Shown in pieces: positions 12,562 through 22,454 of a stretch of DNA of 64,000 nucleotides. The translations under genes were made by a program, and so were the position numbers. Within the stretch, counting starts at the first letter, position 1; each line of letters starts with the position of its first letter. Origin of the DNA: Neoarius graeffei (lineage: Eukaryota; Chordata; Actinopteri; Siluriformes; Ariidae); NCBI RefSeq assembly GCF_027579695.1, contig NC_083587.1, positions 56,497,738 through 56,561,737 on the forward strand. Reading direction: 5' to 3'. Under the pieces are notes generated by a model. That model saw only the letters and a list, made by a program, of their open reading frames with translations. It had not been told where the DNA came from and did not search any database.

Positions 12562-12730
12562 CTGCCAGAAAAGACACAAGCAAGAGTTTTACACGTATAA
12601 AATAAAAGCTGATTAATGTGATAAATGTTTTTTGTCATGCAAAGTTCTTATAGAGAGTCAAAATGTCTAAACGTACCAAATTACCAAAGTGCACAACAGT
12701 GCTAACAATACTGTATATTATTTCAGTATT

Positions 12731-13100
12731 CATCTCATCTCATTATCTCTAGCCGCTTTATCCTTCTGCAGGGTCGCAGGCAAGCTGGAGCCTATCCCAG
12801 CTGACTACAGGCGAAAGGCGGGGTACACCCTGGACAAGTCGCCAGGTCATCACAGGGCTGACACATAGACACAGACAACCATTCACACTCACACCTACGG
12901 TCAATTTAGAGTCACCAGTTAACCTAACCTGCATGTCTTTGGACTGTGGGGGAAACCGGAGCACCCAGAGGAAACCCACGCGGACACGGGGAGAACATGC
13001 AAACTCCACACAGAAAGGCCCTCGCCAGCCCTGGGGCTCGAACCCAGGACCTTCTTGCTGTGAGACGACAGCGCTAACCACTACACCACCATGCCGCCCC
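12731..13100 (-). mobile_element. tRNA-derived SINE, full length
   Basis: A complete copy in minus orientation flanked by a perfect 12-bp target-site duplication, TATTTCAGTATT, at 12719-12730 and 13101-13112. On the minus strand it starts GGGGCGGCATGG, carries an A-box-like TGGTGTAGTGGTTAGCG and a B-box-like GGGTTCGAG, and ends in a GAGATGAGATG tail. Other copies are at 21864, 29479, 35765 and 52616. It has no coding capacity and must be moved by a partner LINE. Confidence 0.93.
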
Positions 13101-13254
13101 TATTTCAGTATTGAAAATAATAATAATAATAATAAGTACATAGAGACTGTGATGAAAGTCATAGTAATTTGCGTTAGCTGTTACAAACTGGGACATCTGG
13201 TCACCATACTCTATAGATCCAGAAAGGTAAAAGATAGAGAATGATGCTTCGTGA

Positions 13255-13513
13255 GGAAAAGTTGTGCCCTACCGCCTTGAACAAAATTTAAAAAAAAAAA
13301 ACTGATTGAAAACATTATGAAAACTGACAGAGTTATAAGTGATTGAAAAAATCCCATTTTTCATGGATCATTCCAGATCAGTGATCCAGATCAGCACCAA
13401 AAGTCATACCGGTAGCAATATGATTCAGCCCAGAGGTATTCTGCATGTCAAATTTGGTGATGATTGGTTGAAAACTGAGAGAGAAATAGAGTCCTAAAAA
13501 CATTAGGATAATG

Positions 13514-13545
<32 letters not shown>

Positions 13546-13550
13546 GTAGA
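13255..13550. repeat. decayed repeat with (AAT)n tail
   Basis: Contains 'ccagatcagtgatccagatcagcacc' type sequence and 'aaatttggtgatgattgg', ending in (AAT)n near 13508-13543. The phrasing is like the 17.2-17.8 kb tandem block, which suggests a related family. Boundaries are not resolvable. Confidence 0.4.
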
Positions 13551-13615
13551 AAAATCCTGAGTGAGAGTAACAATTTGCACCAATGCTGCTAGCGCAAATT
13601 AATAAATCACAATTA

Positions 13616-15225
13616 CAGTGGTGCTTGAAAGTTTGTGAACCCTTTAGAATTATCTATATTTCTGCATAAATATGACCTAAAACATCATCAGATTTTCACA
13701 CAAGTCCTAAAAATAGATAAAAGAGAACCCAGTTAAACAAATGAGACAGAAATATTATACTTGGTCATTTATTTATTGAGGAAAATGATCCAATATTACA
13801 TATCTGTGAGTGGCAAAAGTATGTGAACCTCTAGGATTAGCAGTCAATTTGAAGGTGAAATTAGAGTCAGGTGTTTTCAATCAATGGGTTGACAATCAGG
13901 TGTGAGTGGGCACCCTGTTTTATTTAAAGAACAGGGAGCTATCAAAGTCTGATCTTCACAACACGCGTTTGTGGAAGTGTATCATGGCACGAACAAAGGA
14001 GATTTCTGAGGACCTCAGAAAAAGTGTTGTTGATGCTCATCAGGCTGGAAAAGTTTACAAAATCATCTCTAAAGTGTTTGGACTCCACCAATCCACAGTC
14101 AGACAGATTGTGTACAAATGAAGGAAATTCAAGACCATTGTTATCCTCCTCAGGAGTGGTCAACCAACAAAGATCACTCCAAGAGCAAGGCATGTAATAG
14201 TCGGTGAGGTCACAAAGGACCCCAGGGTAACTTCTAAGCAAGTGAAGGCCTCTCTCACCTTGGCTAATGTTAATGTTCATGAGTCCACCATCAGGAGAAC
14301 ACTGAACAACAATGGTGTGCATGGCAGGGTTGCAAGGAGAAAGCCACTGCTCTCCAAAAAGAACATTGCTGATCGTCTGCAGTTTGCTAAAGATCACATG
14401 GACAAGCCAGAAGGCTATTGGAAAAATGTTTTGTGGGCGGATGAGACCAAAATAGAACTTTTTGGTTTAAATGAGAAGCGTTATGTTTGGAGAAAGGAAA
14501 ACACTGCATTCCAGCATAAGAACTTCATCCCATCTGTGAAATATGGTGGTGGTAGTATCATGGTTTGGGCCTGTTTTGCTGCATCTGGGCCAGGACGGCT
14601 TGCCATCATTGATGGAACAATGAATTCTGAATTATACCAGCAAATTCTAAAGGAAAATGTCAGGACATCTGTCCATGAACTAAATCTCAAGAGAAGGTGG
14701 GTCATGCAGCAAGACAACAACCCTAAGCACACAAGTCGTTCTACCAAAGAATGGTTAAAGAAGAATAAAGTTAATGTTTTGGAATGGCCAAGTCAAAGTC
14801 CTGACCTTAATCCAATCAAAATGTTGTGGAAGGACCTGAAGCAAGCGGTTCATGTGAGGAAACCCACCAACATCCCAGAGTTGAAGCTGTTCTGTACAGA
14901 GGAACGGGCTAAAATTCCTCCAAGCCGGTGTGCAGGACTGATCAACAGTTACCGGAAACGTTTAGTTGCAGTTATTGCTGCACAAGGGGGTCACACCAGA
15001 TACTGAAAGCAAAGGTTCACATACTTTTGCCACTCACAGATATGTAATATTGGATCATTTTCCTCAATAAATAAATGACCAAGTATAAAATTTTGGCTCA
15101 TTTGTTTAACTGGGTTCTCTTTATCTACTTTTAGGACTTGTGTGAAAATCTGATGATGTTTTAGGTCATATTTATGCAGAAATATAGAAAATTCTAAAGG
15201 GTTCACAAACTTTCAAGCACCACTG
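13616..15225 (+). mobile_element. Tc1 element, copy A (dead)
   Basis: 1610 bp flanked by TA (13614-13615 and 15226-15227). Ends are CAGTGGTGCTTGAAAG and its complement, as parts of long (~210 bp) inverted repeats that carry inner repeats 'gtgagtggcaaaagtatgtg'. Same family as the copies at 49183 and 62323. Confidence 0.95.
13984..15006 (+). pseudogene. Tc1 transposase, copy A, disabled
   Basis: The frame begins with ATG at 13984 (MARTKEISEDL) and runs 341 codons including the stop. It has a single in-frame TGA at codon 46 (14119-14121), at a site that is Trp in the intact copy at 62691. The first two catalytic Asp residues are present (codons 153 and 244), but the third catalytic residue, Glu279, is Lys. 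D246 beside the second Asp is also Asn. It therefore carries both a nonsense and an active-site lesion. Confidence 0.95.
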
Positions 15226-15593
15226 TATGTTATGCTATGTTCATTTTGCGACCCTTCTTGGCAAATAGCATCCTCTTTTGAAACTATCAACTTTTCCAAC
15301 TACTTTAGAATTAATTACAGCATACAACTGATAAAAAGTCTTGTTAAACAGTCAGAATCATGAACTCCAGCTGCTAAATCCCAACTTAGAGTCTGTAGTT
15401 TTCTGTTAGGAAGAGTGTTAAAATTCACAACGGTGGATAATTTTTTCTCTCCGTGCCTCCACGGAAGGCGGTCACATTTTCTGCTCTCCCTCTCCCTCCT
15501 TTTTTTCCCTGCTTGTGCTTCTGTGTCTTGTCTCGTCTGCTGTACTTTTTGGAGAGACTCTTCCTGCATTACTTTCTAAACTAAAAAAAAAGC

Positions 15594-15788
15594 ATGGAAT
15601 TGATAAACTGGTCTTCTAACGAAATTGACACAGTTTTCTCGATGAGAAGTTTGGGTTCGGGGGAACCCGTCTGTCCTGCCAGAACGTTTGCGGCTGGTTA
15701 CACGATGGATGTGTGGGAGCGGTGGCGGGTCGTGTGCCTGGCGATTCTTTCTGTGGAGGACACTGAAGATATCTATTCGGAACCATGA
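15594..15788 (+). CDS. uncharacterised 64-aa ORF, upstream member
   Basis: Starts MELINWSSNEIDTVFS with a good initiation context (agcATGG). It contains a Trp/Arg-rich stretch WERWRVVCLAIL and ends EDIYSEP. The stop codon TGA overlaps the start codon of the next ORF as ATGA, an arrangement compatible with termination-reinitiation. No known domain is recognised. It could be a degenerate fragment, so coding status is uncertain. Confidence 0.4.
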   Translation: MELINWSSNEIDTVFSMRSLGSGEPVCPARTFAAGYTMDVWERWRVVCLAILSVEDTEDIYSEP

Positions 15789-16237
15789 TTACAGGACTTT
15801 TGCTGATTGGATTAGGCATTGCCCTGGTATATCGAGGAAATCAGACAATGGTGACAGCTGTTCAAAGCCCCACAAAGCTGCCCGATATGATTGGAGTGGT
15901 GGGCAAAGCTGTTGGCACTCAGACTGTGGACATTCAGAACTTTAACCACAAAATGGTTGTTATCTCGGAGCAGCTTTCAGCTTTGCGAGGAATACGTTTT
16001 TCGGAGATCAATTTGAATAGAATGGACAGATATGGACGAGCGGTGTGGACGTGCAAAGACTGCATCTGGAAAGACCAAACAAATTCATACCTTATTGACA
16101 TTCGGCGCCCTGAGACAGCACCAGCCTTGGTTCAGGCCGTTGCTGAGGAAACATTTCCCCCTGAAGGTCACTGCCAGGAGACACTCTCGCATTCCTTCTC
16201 TAATTCTCCGCGGTCGTCATTTTTACCCCCAGTGTGA
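15785..16237 (+). CDS. uncharacterised 150-aa ORF with N-terminal membrane segment
   Basis: Starts in the ATGA overlap. Residues 2-16 (ITGLLLIGLGIALVY) form a strongly hydrophobic segment like a signal anchor. They are followed by a soluble part with TCKDC near residue 90 and SYLIDIRRPETAP near residue 105. The last 30 residues are low-complexity Ser/Pro/His. Composition is protein-like up to about residue 120. I cannot assign a function. The 3' tail says it sits in a mobile unit rather than a host gene. Confidence 0.45.
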   Translation: MITGLLLIGLGIALVYRGNQTMVTAVQSPTKLPDMIGVVGKAVGTQTVDIQNFNHKMVVISEQLSALRGIRFSEINLNRMDRYGRAVWTCKDCIWKDQTNSYLIDIRRPETAPALVQAVAEETFPPEGHCQETLSHSFSNSPRSSFLPPV

Positions 16238-16617
16238 CAAGCGGGTGCGTGACCAGCGCCTTCATGGCTGCAGGAGCAGACGACTGCTTGCTTGCGCTGG
16301 ATTACCTCCTCCCCTCCCCCCTCCGCCCTTACCCCTTACCCCTGATTCCCCCCCCCTCAAGTCCCGTGTTTAAAGTGTACTTGTGTTGTGGTGTGCTTAT
16401 GTGCAAAGGTTTTTAAATGTTCCCACACTGTACTCCTGACAGGAGCATAGTGGGGGGGGGGGTTCTTTTTTTCCTTATCTCTCCTCATGTTGTGTTTCCT
16501 TTTTATCTTTGTCCCTGTCTTCCTGTCCTGTCTACCCTATGTCAATTGTATGTTGTATATGTACGGACACGTTGACAGATAATTTCGCTGGTACATGTGA
16601 CTAGTGACAATAAAGGG

Positions 16618-16649
<32 letters not shown>

Positions 16650-16650
16650 A

Positions 16651-17184
16651 TATGCTTAGAAGTAAACAATTACATCCATGCCCTACTGTATAAGCATCAA
16701 AAAACACATTGGTTAAAATGCAGGTAGGTTTTGCATGGTTAACTATGACTACATACATTTTTATTAAAGCATCGCTTAGTGATCAAGTTAAAAAAAAAAA
16801 TCCCAGAGACTTAACAGAGGTCCAAACGTTTCTTTGCAAGTAGTTCCCCCTATTTAAACTCACATGGCAACTATGTCAAAATAATGTAAATACATTTTCA
16901 GTATATGCTGAATAAATGTCCTGATAATCAGTCAAACTGTTTGGTATTTTACTCTGTGGCATTTTTTGCACTTGTTTAGCGTCTTTATGTAATGTTGCTG
17001 AGATCTGCCTTGCTTCCTATTTGAGTCTTCAAACACTGTTGAGTGTTACAGGCAAACTCTTGTGACTGCTATTCAAATTCATTTAATAGTAAGACAAAGT
17101 CTGGTTGGAATGTGAACAAAATTAGATAGAAATCCAATTCAAATCCAGGAATATTTAGTGGATATTAGACAAAAGATATAGCCA
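16651..17184. other. iglon5 intron, unassigned
   Basis: AT-rich sequence with no recognised element or gene. Confidence 0.5.
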
Positions 17185-17850
17185 GAACAACTGGAAGGGC
17201 ACTCGGTAGAGTGCATACCTCCACCAAGCCACATATTATCAACATCAAAATCAAATAATTTGAAGCTAGGATAATAATAAAGCTGTCCACCAAATTTCAT
17301 CCAAATCCATTCACTACTTTTTGAGTTATGTTGGAAACAGACAAAAAAAAAAATCCTGGATCCACATAGATATCTGGATTTGCATCAAAATAGAGTCAGT
17401 TGTTCCTTGGCTCATGGCTCACTTTTCATCAAAATACATTCACTACTTTTTGAGTTACATTGGGAAAAGACAAAAAAAAATCCTTGATCCGCATACATAT
17501 CTGGATCAACATATATAACTGGATTCACATCAAAATATAGTCAATTATTCCTTGGTCCATGGCCCACCTTTCCTCCAACTTTCATCAAAATCTGTTCACT
17601 ACTTTTTGAGTTACCTTGGGAAAAGGCAAAAAAAAAAAAAATCCTGAATCCACGTACATATCTCGATCATGGATCCACATATGTATATGGATTCACATCA
17701 AAATTGAGTCAAGTGTTCACTGGCCCATGGCCCACCTTTCCTCCAAATTTCATCAAAATCTGTTCACTACTTTTTGAGTTATCTTGGGAACAGACAAACA
17801 AACAGACAGAGGCAAAAAATAACCTCCTCCAACAAAGTTGGCAGAGGTAA
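17185..17850. repeat. imperfect tandem repeat, about four ~140-bp units
   Basis: Each unit includes 'tcactactttttgagtta', an A-run after 'gacaaa', then 'atcctg.atccacat', 'catcaaaat.gagtca' and 'ttccttgg.ccatggcccac'. Blocks centre near 17310, 17440, 17600 and 17760. The left edge 'gagtgcatacctccaccaag' and the right edge 'aacctcctccaacaaag' look like ends of one dispersed family. Confidence 0.7.
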
Positions 17851-18343
17851 ATATGGGGAAAAATCCCCCCAAAATATAAATAAAGTATATATAAAGTATA
17901 AAGTATATATAAAGTCTTGAATTTATGGGTTGCACAGCAAAGGTTCAGCATGACTGGCAGCATATGTGAAAGAAATCTTGTGGGGAAAACCATAATAATT
18001 TCTTCAGTTCTTCAATTTAGTAGGTGGCACTGCAGAGCCGCACTGACAGCCAGTGAAAAAAAAAGACAATAGAAACCCTGCACACCTAAAAGTGATAAGA
18101 AAAGTAATGAAAAATGACTGGTGGTGTAGATCTGAAAACGAAAGTGTTAGTCACTGTCCCATTCCCTCCATCTCTTCAACTCCCAGTTGTCCACACAGTA
18201 TTGTTTCGACTGTAAATAATCAAGGTACAGATAAGATGCTGTAGATTGGGTATTTTAAAATACATTCCACAATTCTCAAGACATCTCAGTAAGATTAAAG
18301 CAGCAGCTTAAAACCTGTCACCTAAACAGGCTTTGATAGTTAC

Positions 18344-18464
18344 CTCCGATCGTCCCTGTACCACTCGAAGGATGCAGTAGGGACAGCCATGGCCTCACAG
18401 CGCAAGATGGCCGTCTTCCCCACTTGGGCTGGCATATTCTTTACGTCTGTGATCATGGGTGGAT
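18344..18464 (-). CDS. iglon5: iglon5 exon, first half of Ig3
   Basis: Encodes residues 191-229, PPMITDVKNMPAQVG followed by LRCEAMAVP (C212) and the FEWYRDDR strand with the domain tryptophan. The exon starts on the last two bases of the Tyr codon in the Ig2-Ig3 linker. Acceptor ctcttcctccag|AT and donor CGGAG|gtaact are both convincing. The EAMAVP block is a close match to IgLON5. Confidence 0.92.
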
Positions 18465-18999
18465 CTGGAGGAAGAGTGGGAATTTACTGGAACTGTCTTA
18501 TAATTCTATAATTGAAGAGGTTTCAGACTTCATAATCCGATAACGCTAATTAAAAAAAGGATCAGATAGTGAAATTTTGTGGATAAGTAGTGAAATGTTT
18601 TTATGATTCCAACCCAGGGCCTTTTATTTTGACTTGCTACTATTATGTTCTTTATCTTTTATTATTTTAGCTATCATATATATCAGAAGGCTGAAGGCTA
18701 GCATGTGCTTCCTTGGAGAAAGGTGAAGACAACCAGCTACATTTTTGAACTAGCTGCTCATCGTTCAACACAGGGAATATTAATATACTCAGAGGAAAGC
18801 ACTATCTACCATCTTTTGCATACATATGCTCACAGACTAGTGTCACTGTGATCGACAGGGGAGAGAGAGTATATGCCTTCCTTCCCACCCTGAGAGTATG
18901 GCCAATTTTACTCCCATGATTATGGCTATGGCTGTGACATCACCAGGATTTAAATCTGTGATCTGAAATCTTCAGTGGCTTCTCACTGGAGCTTTTTAG

Positions 19000-19440
19000 T
19001 TTTCTTTTCCCCCCTTTGTTTTTCTTTTTGTGATTGTATGATTTAATGTTTGTTCTTTGTTTGAATGTTTTGTCCGCCAGTTGTGGTGTAGCTCCAGACC
19101 CAGTTCTGGGTGTCGGTTCTCTTCAGGCCTTGGACTGCCATGGGTGATGCCTGCGCTTTTCGCTATGGACTGCAATGAGCTCGTTGCTCTTTTTTACCTC
19201 GGGGTTATCCAGCGCTCTGTGCTTGGCGTGGTGTTCCGAGTGATGTTGCCCGGTGGCATCACGGTGACTATGAAGGTGGTTTGGGACAAACCTTCGTGCA
19301 CCTTTTGGTGGGATTGTGTGCAGCTACACCATTGGAATTACATCTTGACCCTCTTTTGGTGTACTTTTTTTTTTTGTAATTGTAACGCGACCTTGGGTGT
19401 GAGGAAGGCACTATATAAGTTGAACTTCTTCTTCTTCTTC
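19000..19440 (+). repeat. retroposon 3' segment with (TTC)n tail
   Basis: The run ends 'ggcactatataagttgaac' followed by (TTC)n, the type of 3' end seen on fish LINE and SINE copies. The upstream sequence is GC-richer than the surrounding intron. An open frame through it (to 19479) has no recognisable motif. The 5' edge is approximate. Confidence 0.5.
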
Positions 19441-20256
19441 ACTGGTGAGCATTTTTTCCAAGGTTGCACCCCATTGTAACCTCGCTAAAGAAGCTCAACA
19501 GTCAGAACCTCAACACTACCATGTGCACTACAATGTAGAGAATCCGATAACATGGTCTCGCAGTTGGTGGGAGCTATTTTTACTATTTTTACTAGGCTTG
19601 TTAATTATCTTGAACATTTTTTCCAGAATTAGTCATATGATGAGAACAGTAACAAAATGTGTTAGATATTTCTGACGATGACATTTGCACCTTACATTTA
19701 AACACTTCTTCAAGCAAAAATGAAGACACTAACTAGTCTCCAATAGTCTTTACGTCCAATGTGATGTGTACATAAAGTCGCTTCTCTTAGGGAACTCGTT
19801 TATTTTTCATTGTCTGCATTAATGCTCATAATGACCTTATTATATGTTTGAGTTAAATTGCATTACTTGCTGCTTTCAGTCTAGTTAATTGGATTTCCAG
19901 GCAAACATAACACGGCATTGGGCAGCACACTGGAGCTTTGACTTGCCTGGCGGGCTGGCTAATGAATTGATGATTTGTTCACCCTGGGAAAGGCCGATAA
20001 CTGATGATGGTCCAGTGTTCCCGCTGGTGGGACAAAATCCATTGCTATTTCAGCAAGTTAAAGAGATGTGTGTGTGTGTGTGTGTGTGTGCTTTTTTTTA
20101 TACTTTTGAACTGCTCTGATGTTGTGTATGTAGATCAGTTTCTGTGTTTTGTCCATTTTTGTCTAGATATCTCAGATTAACCATAAAGAACTGTTTATTG
20201 AGTTGATAAAGAGGGTTTCCTATTGCTCCAAACATATTGTGTGTCACCAGACTCAC

Positions 20257-20388
20257 AATTCACTGTGACCTTGACACGGCGAGTATCTGGCTGCGCCACA
20301 CCATTGCTCGTGATGCACACAAACTCTTCAGCTTGATGCCGTTTGATCTCTGTGATGTCCAGAAATTCTCCCTCGTACGTGCGTCCAG
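20257..20388 (-). CDS. iglon5: iglon5 exon, second half of Ig2
   Basis: Encodes residues 147-189: GRTYEGEFLDITEIKR, then the EEFVC strand with C170, then ITSNGVAQPDTRRVKVTVN. The common IgLON form before this cysteine is a Gly-Glu-Tyr-Glu-Cys type strand; here it reads Glu-Glu-Phe-Val-Cys, so the usual Tyr is Phe. Acceptor is ggcttgcag|CT, donor is AATT|gtgagt. T|AT at the next junction restores the Tyr of the interdomain YPP motif. Confidence 0.93.
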
Positions 20389-20429
20389 CTGCAAGCCAAC
20401 ACAAAAACGACAAAGGGGTTAAATGTCAC

Positions 20430-20660
20430 ATCTGAGCCACCCTGTAGGATGCTAAAGGAACAGCTGAGCCGAGTGTTCCTGTTGCTAATAATAAAAAAGT
20501 AGCGCACTCCCAATGCGATTGCGCTAATTAGCGGCTGCTGACTCTCAATCACTGTTAGCATGTTTGATCAAATGGGTTTATTTAAACTCAATGGGCCTAA
20601 TTGATGGTTTATTTAGCTGCGTGATCAAAATGTTTGGACTGTGGCCGGCGTGAAACATTG
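20430..20660. other. candidate intronic regulatory segment
   Basis: Non-repetitive sequence just upstream (in transcript sense) of an iglon5 exon. It contains 'gcgctaattagcgg' (TAATTA core within an inverted repeat), 'cctaattgatgg', 'gtttgatcaaatgg' and 'cgtgatcaaaatg'. These are homeodomain-type and TCF/LEF-type cores packed into about 140 bp. Function is inferred only. Confidence 0.3.
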
Positions 20661-21863
20661 CCAAAATGAATAATGTTTAGTAGACGTAGTGTCATTTAGC
20701 TCAGAAATGAGCTACAGCACTTCACTAACGAGGCTGGATGGTGAGTTGACGTTTATTACAGAAATTTGACAGAGTGGATGGATGTAAAAGGCACAGCAAG
20801 TTTTAAGGAGAGGGAGAAAGCAGGTTAGTGGTGCTCCAATGTATTTCTCTTGAGTATTGTCAGGGAAATGGATGCTTTTAATTCAAAGTAGGATAGTGGA
20901 AAGTTATCGTGAAAAATATTCAGTCTCTTGGTGCCATCTTGTTTAAATGATTGTTTTACGAGGCAGATTTTTGAGACGTGTGGGTAAAGTTAATATGTAA
21001 ATCTTTATTTTGAACTTATGCTAATTTGGCAAAGAGAAGGCAAAATGATCTCTTGCTTTTTTGTTTAAGAGCCATTTTTTTCACAAAAAAAAAAAAAAAA
21101 TCTTCCTGCTAAATAATCTCATCAAGATGCCCCAGGGAGTTACATTTGCCAAGAATGCCTGCCCTGATTAAAATTTGTTGCAGGACACTTAACCCGGCCT
21201 TATGCTATGCTATCTTCATGTCAGGATTCTTCATCTGAAAAATGCTCAACATCCAAAATTCTGTGTGTGTATCACCTCTGTATGACCTGAGCACAGTTAT
21301 ACTGTAATGATATGTAATTTTGTACACTTTATCCCTTTTTTGCTTCCCCACTTTCCTAATATGGTCAGTATTTCCTATTCTTGCTACTTGTTGCCATGAC
21401 GATTAATTAGCCTGACTTCTTACTTGTTAAACCTTGGAAAAAGATCAAAATGCTTTTTTTTTTTTAAAAAAAAATGTATTATCTTGCTATGTTAGCTCAT
21501 GTTATCTTGGGCCAGATTTTTAAATGTACATGAATAAAATTTCTGGAAGCAATCACAGGGGTCCAAGCACTACTTTACCCTTTGAAACGCTATCAATTTA
21601 ACTACCTCTGAATGATCTAGGGTATAAAGATTTCTTCTTAACCAGTCAAATTCTGAAACTCCAGCTGTGAAATTCCTATCTAGAGCCTCTTTCAAAATAG
21701 TTTGCTTTCCTGGTGTGCTTTTGAACTATATATCCCTGCTGCATTTCATTCAAAGCCCAGTTTCCAAAGCAACTCAAGTTAAAGGCGAACTGAAGTCATT
21801 TTTAAACTTGCTTTATTTCTTAATTAACGTGTTATTCAATTATGTTTTCGGTTTTAGTAACCT
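20661..21863. other. iglon5 giant intron, mostly unassigned
   Basis: AT-rich sequence with poly(A/T) runs. A block near 21560-21720 ('ctttgaaac.ctatcaa' and 'aactccagctg.gaaatc.c') resembles 15270-15420, so both may be decayed copies of one repeat. No genes seen. Confidence 0.4.
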
Positions 21864-22123
21864 GCGTGGGTTTCCTCCGGGTGCTCCGGTTTCCCCCACA
21901 GTCCAAAGACATGCAGGTTAGGTTAACTGGTGACTCTAAATTGACTGTAGGTGTGAATGTGAGTGTGAATGGTTGTCTGTGTCTATGTGTCAGCCCTGTG
22001 ATGACCTGGCGACTTGTCCAGGGTGTACCCCGCCTTTCGCCCATAGTCAGCTGGGATGGGCTCCAGCTTGCCTGCGACCCTGTAGAACAGGATAAAGTGG
22101 CTAGAGATGATGAGATGAGATGA
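21864..22123 (+). mobile_element. tRNA-derived SINE, 5'-truncated
   Basis: Same SINE as at 12731 but beginning at 'gcgtgggtttcctcc', so the tRNA-like head is missing. A perfect 14-bp duplication, GGTTTTAGTAACCT, flanks it at 21850-21863 and 22124-22137. The truncation therefore occurred at insertion, as expected of target-primed reverse transcription. Confidence 0.93.
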
Positions 22124-22239
22124 GGTTTTAGTAACCTTATATCGTGACTTGTATTGGCAACTAATATATAGAAGAGGAAATATGTCAACGGAGGATGATG
22201 AGGGATAAATAGAATAGGGTTGATTGTTATATTAGAACT

Positions 22240-22450
22240 AACTTAGTATATGGTATATATGGTATATATTTATTTATGGGGATAGTTTATATCTTCATAT
22301 TTACAGGGATAGGTATGAAGTAGATATGTATTTTTGTAATTAAATATTTATATGGATATTTATGAAGTGCATATATGGTATGTAGTATATATTTATTTTT
22401 GTAATTATATATTTATATAGATATTCATGAAGTGTATATATGGTATATAT
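22240..22450. repeat. AT-rich tandem repeat
   Basis: Repeated 'atatggtatatatttattt', 'tttttgtaatta.atatttatat' and 'gatatt.atgaagtg.atata' blocks in about two and a half copies. Confidence 0.65.
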
Positions 22451-22454
22451 TTTT

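Larger units (their letters stand above)
15433..16650 (+). mobile_element. retroposon-like unit with two overlapping ORFs
   Basis: A pyrimidine-rich leader (about 15440-15560) precedes two short ORFs that overlap in ATGA. A long 3' region ends GTGACAATAAAGGG followed by a (CAT)n tail (16618-16648). The GACAATAAAG end is shared with the L2-like element at 58541-60855. That suggests a non-autonomous retroposon whose 3' end is copied by an L2-type reverse transcriptase. The 5' border is a guess. I do not recognise the family. Confidence 0.5.

Noticed and set aside
12933..13244. Small frames in the SINE copies (also near 21842, 35805, 52642)
   Set aside because: The same frames recur in every SINE copy, and SINEs are noncoding.
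19057..19479. 140-codon frame with several Cys and Trp
   Set aside because: It lies in a retroposon-like 3' segment and has no motif; the end of the frame runs into the (TTC)n tail.
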